From Aphrophora alni (Eukaryota; Arthropoda; Insecta; Hemiptera; Aphrophoridae), in NCBI GenBank assembly GCA_963513935.1, contig OY740767.1:81704060-81768059 (forward strand): a stretch of 64,000 bases of DNA, written 5' to 3'. The notes under the pieces are model-generated. The model worked only from the letters and a program-made list of their open reading frames with translations, made no database searches and had not been told where the DNA came from. The translations under genes were made by a program, and so were the position numbers. Each line of letters starts with the position of its first letter. Position 1 is the stretch's first letter. Positions 35,412 through 48,261 of the stretch are shown one piece after another.

Positions 35412-35795
35412 TAAGACCAACATTGTAAAATTCATATTGCAAATCAGTTTTAATGAAATCGGTTGAAAAAACAAACAAAAATATTTGTTCTCCCATTTTT
35501 GTTTTATGTGTTTAATATCATTCCAAGATTTTGATCACAGAAGTTAAAAATTGCAATAAAATATTATTGGTAAATTTTAAAACAAAAACATATAGGAAAT
35601 AGTATGATTAAAATGAGTTAAAAAACAAAAATGTTGAAATTGTTGGCTGTCTTATGTTGGAGGGTCAGTATAAATCCTAAATAAAAGAGGTTAACAAATT
35701 AGAAATTAGGATATTAGAAATAAGTTTGATTAAAAATCGGTTGAGTAAAAATATAGTAATGTTTCTCCATTATCTTATTTTTGGAATTCTGGTAT
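35412..35795 (+). repeat. Interspersed repeat R, copy 2
   Basis: Second copy of the family at 20418-20858, same orientation. It is shorter mainly because the long T run is absent. The two copies lie outside the MULE-like element, one on each side. Confidence 0.8.
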
Positions 35796-36648
35796 ACGTT
35801 ATATCTAGAATCCGATACAAAATATATGTTTTTGTTTTGCAAAGTACGTGTGACAGTTCCACTTGGAATTTGATATTAAATTGCTAATATTCAAATAAAA
35901 CTTACGCATAGTAGAGTGATTTGGATTCATCTAGCTAAATGGGTAACGAAACGCTACACTCCCTCCCACGATAAGCCGAGAGCCTCTTTTTTGATAAAAT
36001 TTAAAAACGAACAAACAAGTTATAAAAAAACGCCAGTCATGTCTCAAAATGACTGTTCATAGTTTTGAAAAATACGAAAATGATCCCTGATGTTCTGAGA
36101 AACTCGTTACTATACAGCTACTACTTTTTCACATGTATGTAGTATATAGAGTGTTTTGTGATGGGTCAAAAAATCAAAGTCTAGTTTTGTTTTTGAATCC
36201 CTGAGTCCAAATAGGTGACTTTTAGAATATTGTCTGTCTGTCGTAAGTTCTACAGCCATACTCTTTAATAAGTAGTGTATTTGATGTAACTTAACAACGT
36301 TGTATTTTATATTTAGGAAAGTGAAAACTTCTTTAATTCAAGCTGAAGGTTTATATCTTTTAATTTAAAATTCCCTACATAATCACTTTATAGATACTAA
36401 GAAAAAAAAGTAGTGAGTACTGCTTACTGCTAGTTTCATTTGTCACTTAACGAACATAATCCTGAACTAAAGAGGATCTGCTTTATGTGATTAAAATTCA
36501 AGTTTTTCATATTTTTTAAATGATAATTTTGTATATCTAATTACATAAAAAACACCTATAATTGTACAAAAATATTATTACTATGAAAGCGACAACTTTA
36601 GAACTTTGTGATACGATCTTGTTGAGCACTGCGGTGAAATTCACAATA

Positions 36649-36871
36649 ATGATTCGAATTTGCCCCTAACCTCAATCACTAGAAACTATTGTAAGTAGAT
36701 ATGTAAGTTTAGAATTAGTTTATAAGCAAGACCCTCCGATGATGATAACCATGTTATCGAAATGTACATCAGGGCGTTTAGTGGAAATAATTAATAAAGA
36801 ACAATTAATCAGATAATTGTGTTTTATTTTAAAGTTTCTAGTGATTGTGGTTAGGGGCAAATTCGAATCAT
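36649..36871. mobile_element. 223-bp element with 38-bp terminal inverted repeats
   Basis: 36649-36686 (starting ATGATTCGAATTTGCCCC) and the complement of 36834-36871 match at 37 of 38 positions. The centre contains GATGATGATAACCATGTTAT followed by CGAAATG, a short hairpin with a hammerhead-like shape. A diverged relative lies at 47237-47420. No target duplication could be fixed. Confidence 0.75.
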
Positions 36872-38534
36872 CATTTAGAACTTTGTGTTCAATTTTCTCA
36901 GTTGTGATTTTATGTAGTTACTGCCTTCTTCCTTAGCAGGACAGTATAGAGCACAGATATGTTTTTAAGATAATTTATTTTGAATAAAGACCCCTCAGTC
37001 GTTAATTTGATTTGTTTGTTAGAATACGTAAATATTTACATATTATACACAAACACAATTTTGAACGACATTTATTTTCCTATTTCAGAGGTCGTAAGGA
37101 TCAACAATAAATAAATAAATATATATACATATATATTTATGTATCTATATATAAATATATATATATATATATGAAATATATATGGAAATATATATGATCA
37201 AGTCATTCCGATATAAACACCGGGTCGACTGATTTATTGCCATGGAAGAGATTTTATACTTAATTTTGTAAAACAAAAAACATACAGTGAAATCAAATCG
37301 TTAAATCGATTATATACGAGTACAATGTAAGAATGTATATCCTCTAAAAGATTTTTTTTTCTTTTGTTTTTATTATTTGATGGAGTACTTATTTGAAATT
37401 GAATCTTAAATTTCATGCAGGTTTAATTGTAATAAAATAGAACCTATACAATTTCATCCAGATTTATTTCTTATAGAATAGAAACTGTGTCATTTGAGTG
37501 TAGGCCTATGGATTTATTTGATAAGTTTTAAATTAAAAATTACGACCCAAATTCAGTTTGCACACTCTACAAACAATAGAAATAATATATCATATTTTGA
37601 CAATTGTATTGTGTATTTCAATTTTCTTAAGATTTGTTTTATATCACTCGTCTTAAATTAATTATTTTATTAAGTATTACAAAAATTCTATATAGCTATT
37701 TTTGTCATGAGGATTTTTTTTTTTAAAGCTCTACTTTGGGGATCACTTTTGTAGTGAACGGGTATATCTCAAGATTTTCCTAACTGGATTTCACCTTTTT
37801 CCTCTAGTCTTTGGTTAGATACCTCTTATTTACTTTCCTATCAGGTCTTTCTGCACCAATTCTTGTTCTATTTTTGTGTTTGTTTAAAGGCCACCATTTC
37901 ATCAAACAATGAAGTAGAAAAGAGAATAAGATAGAGAGCACTAGCAGTGGAATACTTTAATAGTATCAGGGTCTGAAGAGAGTTGGGTTTTCGTCTTTAG
38001 ATTTAAATACAAAGAATTATTGTTCTCCTCCGACTTTGACACAACAAGAGTATCTGAGGGTTAGGAATCTCTATTGTATATTTTTGTCTTCATTTTTTAA
38101 GGCACTACTTCAGGATAATTTTAAAGATCATGAACTCGGAAGTTTACCCTTTTATAATTACAATATATTTAATAGTTTTTTTTACCAAAAAAAGTAGAGT
38201 TTTTTTCTAAAAAAGAGAGCACATTTTTAAATCGAATTTTATTTTACTATTTTTGTGGGACTCAATGGATAACATTTGCGAGAAATATTTCCTTTATAAA
38301 TCGTTTACCTCAGACCTACGTTGCCCATGCTATACAATCACAACTTCATTACAAATTTCCTTCTGTGTGGAATTTATATATATAAGGAAACATTCAAGTT
38401 ATTATACAAGGAGTTCCAGTTCTAAATAATATCTTTCGGTTTAAGTGCTAGTGTTTACAGTATAGTAGAGAAAAGGATAAATTTTAATAAATCCATTTTT
38501 ATTTATTTTTATTGTTATATTTGTTTTGTATTGT

Positions 38535-38586
<52 letters not shown>

Positions 38587-40781
38587 CTTAATATTTATGA
38601 ATATCACCATGTTAGTTTTTCGAGTAACTCAGGTATTTTTCTTTACAGCAAACTATTTTATTTATAAAAATATTAACTTCATCAATTTGCATTACTAAAA
38701 TTTTCTTTTTTTATTAAATTTCCTCTTAGTAATTTTCCATTTCCTTTCTCACTTTAGCAGATTCGGTGTAATTAAGTTTTAAAACTCCCCTTATTGAACT
38801 ACAGTATAATATCTACTTGTTCGGTAAACGAAATCGCTTAGCTATGAAAAATAATTTTAATAAATTGAGTAGCCTACGTGATTTGCTTATGAGTAGTTTG
38901 TTAATTTTTTTATTATAGTTTTCATAAATGACTTTTTTTGCTCATACAATATAAATATGAAAAGTTATTTAGCCACTAATAGAGTATAATATAACCATTC
39001 ATGTAATAATGGTATAAAAATACATTTGATACTCTAATAGATTTTGTTTTACGTCAAAAACATAGTGACATAATCAGATAAGATTTTCGATTAAGTGATT
39101 GTACAACATTGTAGTACTCATTAGTTTTCAGTCAACATTTAAAACACAGAACAAATAGAGACATTTTATAATGAGCAATAAAATGATATTCTTGTTATTA
39201 ATTTGACTACAATCAGTGCTTTCTGTCACATAACAGTATTATAACACACTTAGTTATAATAAACCGTTTATTTATTTAGTAAATACACCTTGAAAGATTA
39301 AAAGATATGCTACTTTATTACTAAAATATGACTAAAACTCGTAAGTTCATGTTAACATTCTGGCAGCGATACCAACTTGGCAGTGATAACAACTAGGCAG
39401 TGAGCATATTTTGGTCATAAAATATGGTTAATTACAGTGGTTTAATTTTATTACTTCGTATTGATATGCCCATATGATTGAATTAATTGTATAAGAACTA
39501 TCAGGTGTTTATTTATATCACAATTTTGTTGTATTACTGAAAATATACCAAACTTTATTCTGGATGAAAAGATGGGAAGAGGAACATAAACTGGGAGGAG
39601 CAAACCACTTTTTATATAATTTCAAAATCCTACATAAGTGATTGTAATAACAGCAAAATAATTTTAATACTCCTCAGTTTGTACTAGCGATGTATACAAT
39701 GACGAGGTAAGTCGATTACAATTTCTCGTATGAACTAACTTAGATCATAGTTACCAAAGTTATCTTTGCATTTATAATGTTTGACACTCTTAAATTTTTT
39801 CGGCTATAACATTACTTGAATATGTGGTATGTTATAAATTGAGTGACATGTATTATAAGTAAGATTTAAAAATGCATAAGCGAAAAATTTACAGAGTTTT
39901 GTATTGAACAGAATTAAAGTCAAGTACACACACAAAAAATTGTTTGTAAAGAACAACCTCATGTAAGCTAAGTACTTGGACTATACAATTTTGATGGATG
40001 AAGTCAGGTGTATAGGTTAGGTTAGTTATGTTCAACTTACTTTAAATAAAATGGCATTTACGTGTAGGCTCTGTTTGTGTTTGGCCTAAATTACAATTAG
40101 CTGTATTAATTTTGATATTTTTAAACAAAATTATTTAGTGGGAATTTGTTACTGAATACAAAATAACATTATATTATTAATTAGTTTAATCTAATCAGTT
40201 TCATAATGTATAATGTTTTCTTTATCTGTATAAGCCCTTTAATTATTAGAATCTCCATCAGTCGTGCAAGCGTATACAGTAAAAATTTTTTAAAAGTAAT
40301 GAGTCCTGGATTATAGTACAAATTGCCATGAGAGATATTATTATTTATTTCACAGGCTCACAAGCCAAACTGAAAATGTTTAAATAAATTAAACTAATAA
40401 ACAGCATATCACACTATAGTTGGAAAGATGTGTAGGATATAAGTCCTTACAAAAGCTTGTAAATGTATTTCAATATTTTGTATAATAACTTGTTAAGTTT
40501 TTGATTACTGACTGGTCTAAAACTAACAGGATGTGCAAGACTTCCGGGATGTATTGTGTCTATATCCCAAATGGTTGGATCAATTTCCATGCTGTTTTCA
40601 TCCCGCTCCTCCCATAATAAAATCTAATAATAATTCTAAAAAGTTATTGAGGTGGGTTTACTTTACTGTTCCTACTTTTCTCCGATGTCGGAACTGTTTC
40701 GGGTTCAGATTATGGATACAGGTACTATCTTTTAGGTATCAGAATAGCTTCGACAATATGCGTATTCAGTAGGAAATGACG
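36872..40781. other. Intergenic stretch with AT microsatellites
   Basis: No gene is recognised. Simple repeats include a TATA/ATAT tract at about 37111-37195 and an uninterrupted AT dinucleotide tract at about 38540-38583. A short imperfect repeat of GGCAGxGATAxCAACT occurs near 39362-39400. Confidence 0.6.
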
Positions 40782-40784
40782 TGT

Positions 40785-43700
40785 TAGGAATTTGGAAAGG
40801 AGTTCGTCCCGAGGGGATCAGTCCTCAGACAACGAAGGGGATAACCGTGCTATCGGGATCAGCCTACAGAATACTCGGTGGTTTGGAACGTTCGTCCTGA
40901 GAGGATCAGCCCTCAGACAACGAAGGGGATAAACCTTGCTATCGGGATCAACTGACAGAATACTCGGTGGTTTGGAACGTTCGTCCTGAGAGGATCAGCC
41001 CTCAGACAACGAAGGGGATAAACCTTGCTATCGGGATCAACTGACAGAATACTCGGTGGTTTGGAACGTTCGTCCTGAGAGGATCAGCTATCAGACAACG
41101 AAGGGGATAACCGTGCTATCGGGATCAGCCGACAGAATACTCGGTGGTTTGGAACGTTCGTCCTGAGAGGATCAGCCCTCAGACAACGAAGGGGATAAAC
41201 CTTGCTATCGGGATCAACTGACAGAATACTCGGTGGTTTGGAACGTTCGTCCTGAGAGGATCAGCCCTCAGACAACGAAGGCGATAAACCTTGCTATCGG
41301 GATCAACTGACAGAATACTCGGTGGTTTGGAACGTTCGTCCTGAGAGGATCAGCTATCAGACAACGAAGGGGATAACCGTGCTATCGGGATCAGCCGACA
41401 GAATACTCGGTGGTTTGGAACGTTCGTCCTGAGAGGTTCAACCCTCAGACAACGAAGGGGATAACCGTGCTATCGGGATCAGCCGACAGAATACTCGGTG
41501 GTTTGGAACGTTCGTCCTGAGAGGATCAGCCCTCAGACAATGAAGGGGATAACCGTGCTATCGGGATCAGCCGACAGAATACTCGGTGGTTTGGAACGTT
41601 CGTCCTGAGAGGATCAGCCCTCAGACAATGAAGGGGATAACCGTGCTATCGGGATCAGCCGACAGAATACTCGGTGGTTTGGAACGTTCGTCCTGAGAGG
41701 ATCAGCCCTCAGACAACGAAGGGGATAAACCTTGCTATCGGGATCAACTGACAGAATACTCGGTGGTTTGGAACGTTCGTCCTGAGAGGATCAGCTATCA
41801 GACAACGAAGGGGATAACCGTGCTATCGGGATCAGCCGACAGAATACTCGGTGGTTTGGAACGTTCGACCTGAGAGGTTCAACCCTCAGACAACGAAGGG
41901 GATAACCGTGCTATCGGGATCAGCCGACAGAATACTCGGTGGTTTGGAACGTTCGTCCTGAGAGGATCAGCCCTCAGACAATGAAGGGGATAACCGTGCT
42001 ATCGGGATCAGCCGACAGAATACTCGGTGGTTTGGAACGTTCGTCCTGAGAGGATCAGCCCTCAGACAATGAAGGGGATAACCGTGCTATCGGGATCAGC
42101 CGACAGAATACTCGGTGGTTTGGAACGTTCGTCCTGAGAGGATCAGCCCTCAGACAATGAAGGGGATAACCGTGCTATCGGGATCAGCCGACAGAATACT
42201 CGGTGGTTTGGAACGTTCGTCCTGAGAGGATCAGCCCTCAGACAACGAAGGGGATAACCGTGCTATCGGGATCAGCCGACAGAATACTCGGTGGTTTGGA
42301 ACGTTCGTCCTGAGAGACAACGAAGGGGATAACCGTGCTATCGGGATCAGCCGACAGAATACTCGGTGGTTTGGAACGTTCGTCCTGAGAGGATCAGCCC
42401 TCAGACAACGAAGGGGATAACCGTGCTATCGGGATCAGCCGACAGAATACTCGGTGGTTTGGAACGTTCGTCCTGAGAGACAACGAAGGGGATAACCGTG
42501 CTATCGGGATCAGCCGACAGAATACTCGGTGGTTTGGAACGTTCGTCCTGAGAGGATCAGCCCTCAGACAATGAAGGGGATAACCGTGCTATCGGGATCA
42601 GCCGACAGAATACTCGGTGGTTTGGAACGTTCGTCCTGAGAGACAACGAAGGGGATAACCGTGCTATCGGGATCAGCCGACAGAATACTCGGTGGTTTGG
42701 AACGTTCGTCCTGAGAGGATCAGCCCTCAGACAATGAAGGGGATAACCGTGCTATCGGGATCAGCCGACAGAATACTCGGTGGTTTGGAACGTTCGTCCT
42801 GAGAGGATCAGCCCTCAGACAACGAAGGGGATAACCGTGCTATCGGGATCAGCCGACAGAATACTCGGTGGTTTGGAACGTTCGTCCTGAGAGACAACGA
42901 AGGGGATAACCGTGCTATCGGGATCAGCCGACAGAATACTCGGTGGTTTGGAACGTTCGTCCTGAGAGGATCAGCCCTCAGACAATGAAGGGGATAACCG
43001 TGCTATCGGGATCAGCCGACAGAATACTCGGTGGTTTGGAACGTTCGTCCTGAGAGGATCAGCCCTCAGACAACGAAGGGGATAACCGTGCTATCGGGAT
43101 CAGCCGACAGAATACTCGGTGGTTTGGAACGTTCGTCCTGAGAGGATCAGCCCTCAGACAATGAAGGGGATAACCGTGCTATCGGGATCAGCCGACAGAA
43201 TACTCGGTTGTTTGGAACGTTCGTCCTGAGAGGATCAGCCCTCAGACAACGAAGGGGATAACCGTGCTATCGGGATCAGCCGACAGAATACTCGGTGGTT
43301 TGGAACGTTCGTCCTGAGAGGCACAGCCCTCAGACAATGAAGGGGATAACCGTGCTATCGGGATCAGCCGACAGAATACTCGGTGGTTTGGAACGTTCGT
43401 CCTGAGAGACAACGAAGGGGATAACCGTGCTATCGGGATCAGCCGACAGAATACTCGGTGGTTTGGAACGTTCGTCCTGAGAGGATCAGCCCTCAGACAA
43501 TGAAGGGGATAACCGTGCTATCGGGATCAGCCGACAGAATACTCGGTGGTTTGGAACGTTCGTCCTGAGAGGATCAGCCCTCAGACAATGAAGGGGATAA
43601 CCGTGCTATCGGGATCAGCCGACAGAATACTCGGTGGTTTGGAACGTTCGTCCTGAGAGGATCAGCCTTCAGACAATGAAGGGGATAACCGTGCTATCGG

Positions 43701-43889
43701 GATCAGCCGACAGAATACTCGGTTGTTTGAAACGTTCGTCCTGAGAGGATCAGCCCTCAGACAACGAAGGGGATAACCGTGCTATCGGGATCAGCCGACA
43801 GAATACTCGGTGGTTTGGAACGTTCGTCCTGAGAGGATCAGCCCTCAGACAACGAAGGGGATAACCGTGCTATCGGGATCAGCCGACAG
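40785..43889. repeat. GC-rich satellite array, ~35 units of 88-89 bp
   Basis: The word GTTTGGAACGTTCGTCCTGA recurs at 89- or 88-bp spacing (for example 40881, 40970, 41059, 41147). Sub-variants: AAACCTTGC with ATCAACTGAC (89 bp), AACCGTGCT with ATCAGCCGAC (88 bp), and a 75-bp form missing 13 bp after CCTGAGAG. Variant order repeats with a 441-bp (five-unit) period in part of the array. Units contain in-frame stops, so it is not protein coding. The array ends at CCCCGATAGCA, an inverse of the TGCTATCGGG core. Confidence 0.97.
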
Positions 43890-43919
43890 ACCCCGATAGC
43901 AAAGACAGTTGTTAGGAAT

Positions 43920-46900
43920 GAAAAAGAAAACAAGTGAATATAGGTAACAAGAGCGTCGAGAGAGACAGAGAGAAAGGAGTGTTGTAGCTAACACTTTTAA
44001 GCATGATGATTTTGAAGCCGATGCGGCTCGTATTTATAGGTTCCCTGGGAGTGCGTGCGAATCCCTCCCCACTTTGCACAGCCTTAGATAGTTCAGTGTT
44101 TCTCATTCTCTCTGCTGTGCATAATTTATTTTTAAGATTAGTTGTGACAATTAAATGACATTATGTTTAAATATGCACAACGATACGAAGGGGTAGCATG
44201 TCGCTACATCAGACAAGATTGATAATGGAAAAAAACATAAGATTAAACAATTGTCTGTGTTTCAAACATTTTTTTTGTTTTACTTTTGATTAATATATTT
44301 TGATGAATACTGAATAAATATTTCATTATTCATAAAAAATCTTTAGGTTACTTGAAAATATAACGGTTTCAGTAATTCTTAAACGGCACCTATTCCATGT
44401 TTAACCAGGTGCATTACGTAAATTGTAAAATAAAATGTCTATAGTGCTAATAATGTCGTGGTAATAAATGTTAAGGATACATTTTTAAGTGATGTGAACA
44501 GAAACAAATTAATTAACTTTCACTGTGAATTTAAAATAAGTTTTTGCTGAATATTTGGACAAAGCTAATCAGTAATCAATTAACTATTATATAAGGAAAC
44601 TCATTATATTCTAATGACGAACAAACAGAGGAGTTATTTATTATTTAATTTTTTTACTAAGAACCGAATGAATGTGCTACCAGAATGAATTACGGGATTC
44701 AAAGATAATTCACAAATCATTAATATGATGACTTACCTTATTTAAAGATAAACAAGAAGTAATTTCGGCAACAAAAGTGACAAAGAAAACGAAAAATAAT
44801 AAATCTCTTGAATATATTTTATTAATACCACTATAGTAAAGTGAATAATATGATAAGGGTTAATATTAGTTGTGAAATATATTTCTGAAACCTGTGAATG
44901 AAAATAACAAAAACGCCTTTAAAAAATAAACTTTAGCATTGAAGGCCTTTTAAAAATAAAAATATATTTACAACAAAGGTTTTAAAGTATAATAAAATAA
45001 TGAGATTACTGCCACTATAAGATTAGATATATAATACAGTAATTGCTACTACAGCTTATAATAATATTAAAAAGGAAACACAGATGACACAATTTCTCTA
45101 TCTTTTCTATGTATTTATGTAATTTTACTAAATTTGAACACGGTGCGTCAACACTTCGAAGTTTTTTTAAACTTGTTGACGCACAAATACTTATAAAGCA
45201 ATAAAAATATACTTATTGTTATAATAGCTTCACTAATTCAGAAATACATAATTTTAGAAGTAAAATACAACCAGATCTTAGTTTATATTTTGTAATAATA
45301 TATTGGTGGTACTGCTTAGATAATATATTTCCCCAAACAATTTCCATATATTTATCATCATAAAATTACATTCTTTATGTAAATGATGGCTTTTTTTTAA
45401 TGTGGGACGTTATTAATAATTTTGAAACCATTAGATAAAACCAAAACACTTAAAATCAGGATGTGGTTTAATTTATTATCGAAATAAAAATAATGGTAGA
45501 ACAGCAGAAAAAAACTTCAGTACAAAATGGTTGACTGATGTTAAGAAAATATTAATTCTATTTTTTTTAACTTAAACAGTGTACAGTTTATTTTGTGAAG
45601 ATTTTAATGATTCCCACCAATTATGATAATATGAATATTATGGTTTCTAATGTTAATGGTTTCTCTAAATGCACTGAAATTCTAAAAACTTAAACAAACC
45701 ATCACAACAATAAGGAGTGATTTAGTTACGATTTTTTTTGTCGGCAACAATCATTTTTTAAAAAGAAAATACTATTGGCACTAAGTATAAGTGAGTTTAA
45801 TATGCAATAAAGTTTTGTAGACTAAATTGACAGTTGGAATGGCGTTCTAATCTTTTTTTAAAATATAATAATATAATTTATCCACATGTAACACTCTAAA
45901 CATGCATATATAAGTAAATGAATATACAATTAAAATAAAATATAATGCTACTCAAAACAAAAGAAAAATATCTACTTTCTTAACTTAAAGATATCTTAAC
46001 TTTTATAGATTTTTAAATAACTATAAATTTTATACATAGCATTATACATCCATTTGCATGCATTTCGTATAATTTTCTAAAGATAGTATCTTGTTAAACT
46101 CTATGAGTTTGTACTATAGGTTTCCCTTATAAAAATGGACAGACATAACTCTATTATGCGTAATTACATTTCTACAATTACGAAAGACGTTTATTGACCA
46201 GATCATAAATATAATCAGAATGTTTAGGATTAATTTTTTTTTTTAACGAACCATTATTTAAAAATGAACCATATTTAGAAGTATGTTTTATCTTTCCCCA
46301 AAATTGAGCGTTAGAAATGGAGGAACTCTAATTACATTAACCAACAAGTAAGTTATAACATATCAACCTTTTCTCTTGTTTACCGCTCTGTAAACAATAT
46401 TGCATTTGTACGGATTGTGTTCCACTAAGTCTTGCATAGCCCATATGATATTCCTAAAATAATTACTTCTCGATATAAAATAAAGTAAAAACGTGCTAAA
46501 ACAAGCGAATTTATCACGTGAATGCAGTGTTTGTAGGTCTTTCGTCTCCTATTGCTGAAGGTAAGTCAGTTTCATTGTGTATTTCAGTGAATTTAGCCAA
46601 GATACAAAAATGGCTTGTCATTAATACTATTTTTATTGAAATATTTTAAAGAAAAAAATGTTAATTAAAATTTAATTTTACATTTATTGAAAGTTTATAA
46701 ACATTACACTAATATTCTCACAAACTTATACATAAAATGAAACACTTAAAAATAAAAAATATACTTCGCCATTTCTCCCAAAAATGAAAATTGCCAGTTC
46801 TTGTATTATCAGTACAATTTAAAACTAGCTTTGAAAACAATAGTAGAAGCTCAAATATCACAAAAAGGCCTACGAGATATCAATAAAATGTAAACAATTT

Positions 46901-47236
46901 TGATATCGCCTACGCGAGAACAATTTTGGGAAAATGTAAAGATTTAGCCGCATATAAAAGAAAATTATAATTCACAAGTATTTTTTTCTAAATATACAAC
47001 AATGGTAAGGGTTATTGTTTTCCTAATTAGTTGGGAGCTGTAATTTTCTTAAATCTACAGCTTGGTAGGCCTATATTGGTTTAGACTTAAACCTTCACAT
47101 TTCATCATACGTTTATTGAAATCTTTTCGCTCTTTTTGATTTTGAACTTTGACAGATGACGTCTATGATTTATTTTCACTTTTTTACTCATGACTCATCA
47201 ACTGAGGTTTTCTGGATGATCATAATATTATTAATA
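43920..47236. other. Intergenic stretch
   Basis: No gene is recognised. The first 200 bp after the satellite are more GC-rich and may belong to the same unit of DNA as the array. A small hairpin with 10-bp arms (GTGCGTCAAC) lies at about 45143-45184. Confidence 0.5.
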
Positions 47237-47420
47237 ACTCCCCCACCCGCAGTTATAGGAACAATAAATAAAAACAATAATTAAAATGAGTATTAACAGT
47301 TTACCAGTAGAATCCTCTCACTATGATAACCATATTATTGAAATGTACATTTAATGAAATAATCTAAATAATAGTTAGTTATTGTGTTTTTTTCCCTGTA
47401 ATTGTGGGTAGGGGAATGAT
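47237..47420. repeat. Diverged relative of the 36649-36871 element
   Basis: Shares ATGATAACCATATTATTGAA followed by ATGTACAT with the centre of the 36.6-kb element, and has degenerate inverted ends (CCCCCACCCGCAGTTATAGG against CCTGTAATTGTGGGTAGGGG). It is older, judging by divergence. Confidence 0.55.
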
Positions 47421-47897
47421 AATTATCAACTAATATGATATTTACAATAATTTTCATTGAAGATTGTGTGTCATATAATATTTTGTCCTTACATTTGACC
47501 AAATTCTATCAAAATTCTTAGAGCAAATAAATTTTTTTTAAATCTTTATTTTAGTTTTGATCTTATCTACTTATGTGATCTTACATTGTCTATAATAAAT
47601 TTTTGAATTTCTGTCTTTTTGAATTCTGCTCTTCCTCGAATTTATTTCGCCCAAAATCCTGGCTTAACCACTAGCTTTTCCATCTCTGTTTGCGTATCGA
47701 TCTGTTATCTAAATCCGCTTTTTTAAACTGGGCATAATTGCAAAAAAAACTTTTTTCTATAACACAGTAACATTATGATATGCAGTAATGATGAAAAATC
47801 AATTAACATGGATTTTTCAACATTACTTCATATCGTATTGGTAGCCCTACTGTCAAGAATCCTTTATAGTGATTTCAGTTTACATATTGTAAAGGCT

Positions 47898-47898
47898 A

Positions 47899-47954
<56 letters not shown>

Positions 47955-47956
47955 TA

Positions 47957-48017
<61 letters not shown>

Positions 48018-48068
48018 TTATTTATTTTTATTATTTATTGAATTAAAATTCGTGTTACGATTGATTTA

Positions 48069-48125
<57 letters not shown>

Positions 48126-48167
48126 CAATCGTAACACGAATTTTAATTCAATAAATAATAAAAATAA
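47898..48167. repeat. AT microsatellites and a 47-bp-arm palindrome
   Basis: TA dinucleotide tracts cover most of 47898-48018 and 48075-48122. The second is enclosed by perfect 47-bp inverted arms: 48022-48068 and 48121-48167 (arm core AATTCGTGTTACGATTGATT). An open frame through the first tract is an artefact of TA repetition. Confidence 0.92.
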
Positions 48168-48261
48168 TTTAATAAAAGTGTTGACAATATGAGGTTAAAA
48201 CATTTTAAAGAATAAAACATATAAAATTATATTATATATAATAACATGTAATATAATATAT

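Noticed and set aside
40785..43889. Hammerhead ribozyme or tRNA-like fold within the satellite unit
   Set aside because: The unit has GTCCTGAGAG but no CTGATGA with a downstream GAAA in hammerhead order, and no paired A and B boxes.
40785..43889. CRISPR-like array
   Set aside because: Units are contiguous near-identical repeats with no unique spacers, in a eukaryotic context.
47775..48041. 88-codon open frame with a long Ile-Tyr repeat
   Set aside because: It is only translation of the TA dinucleotide tract.
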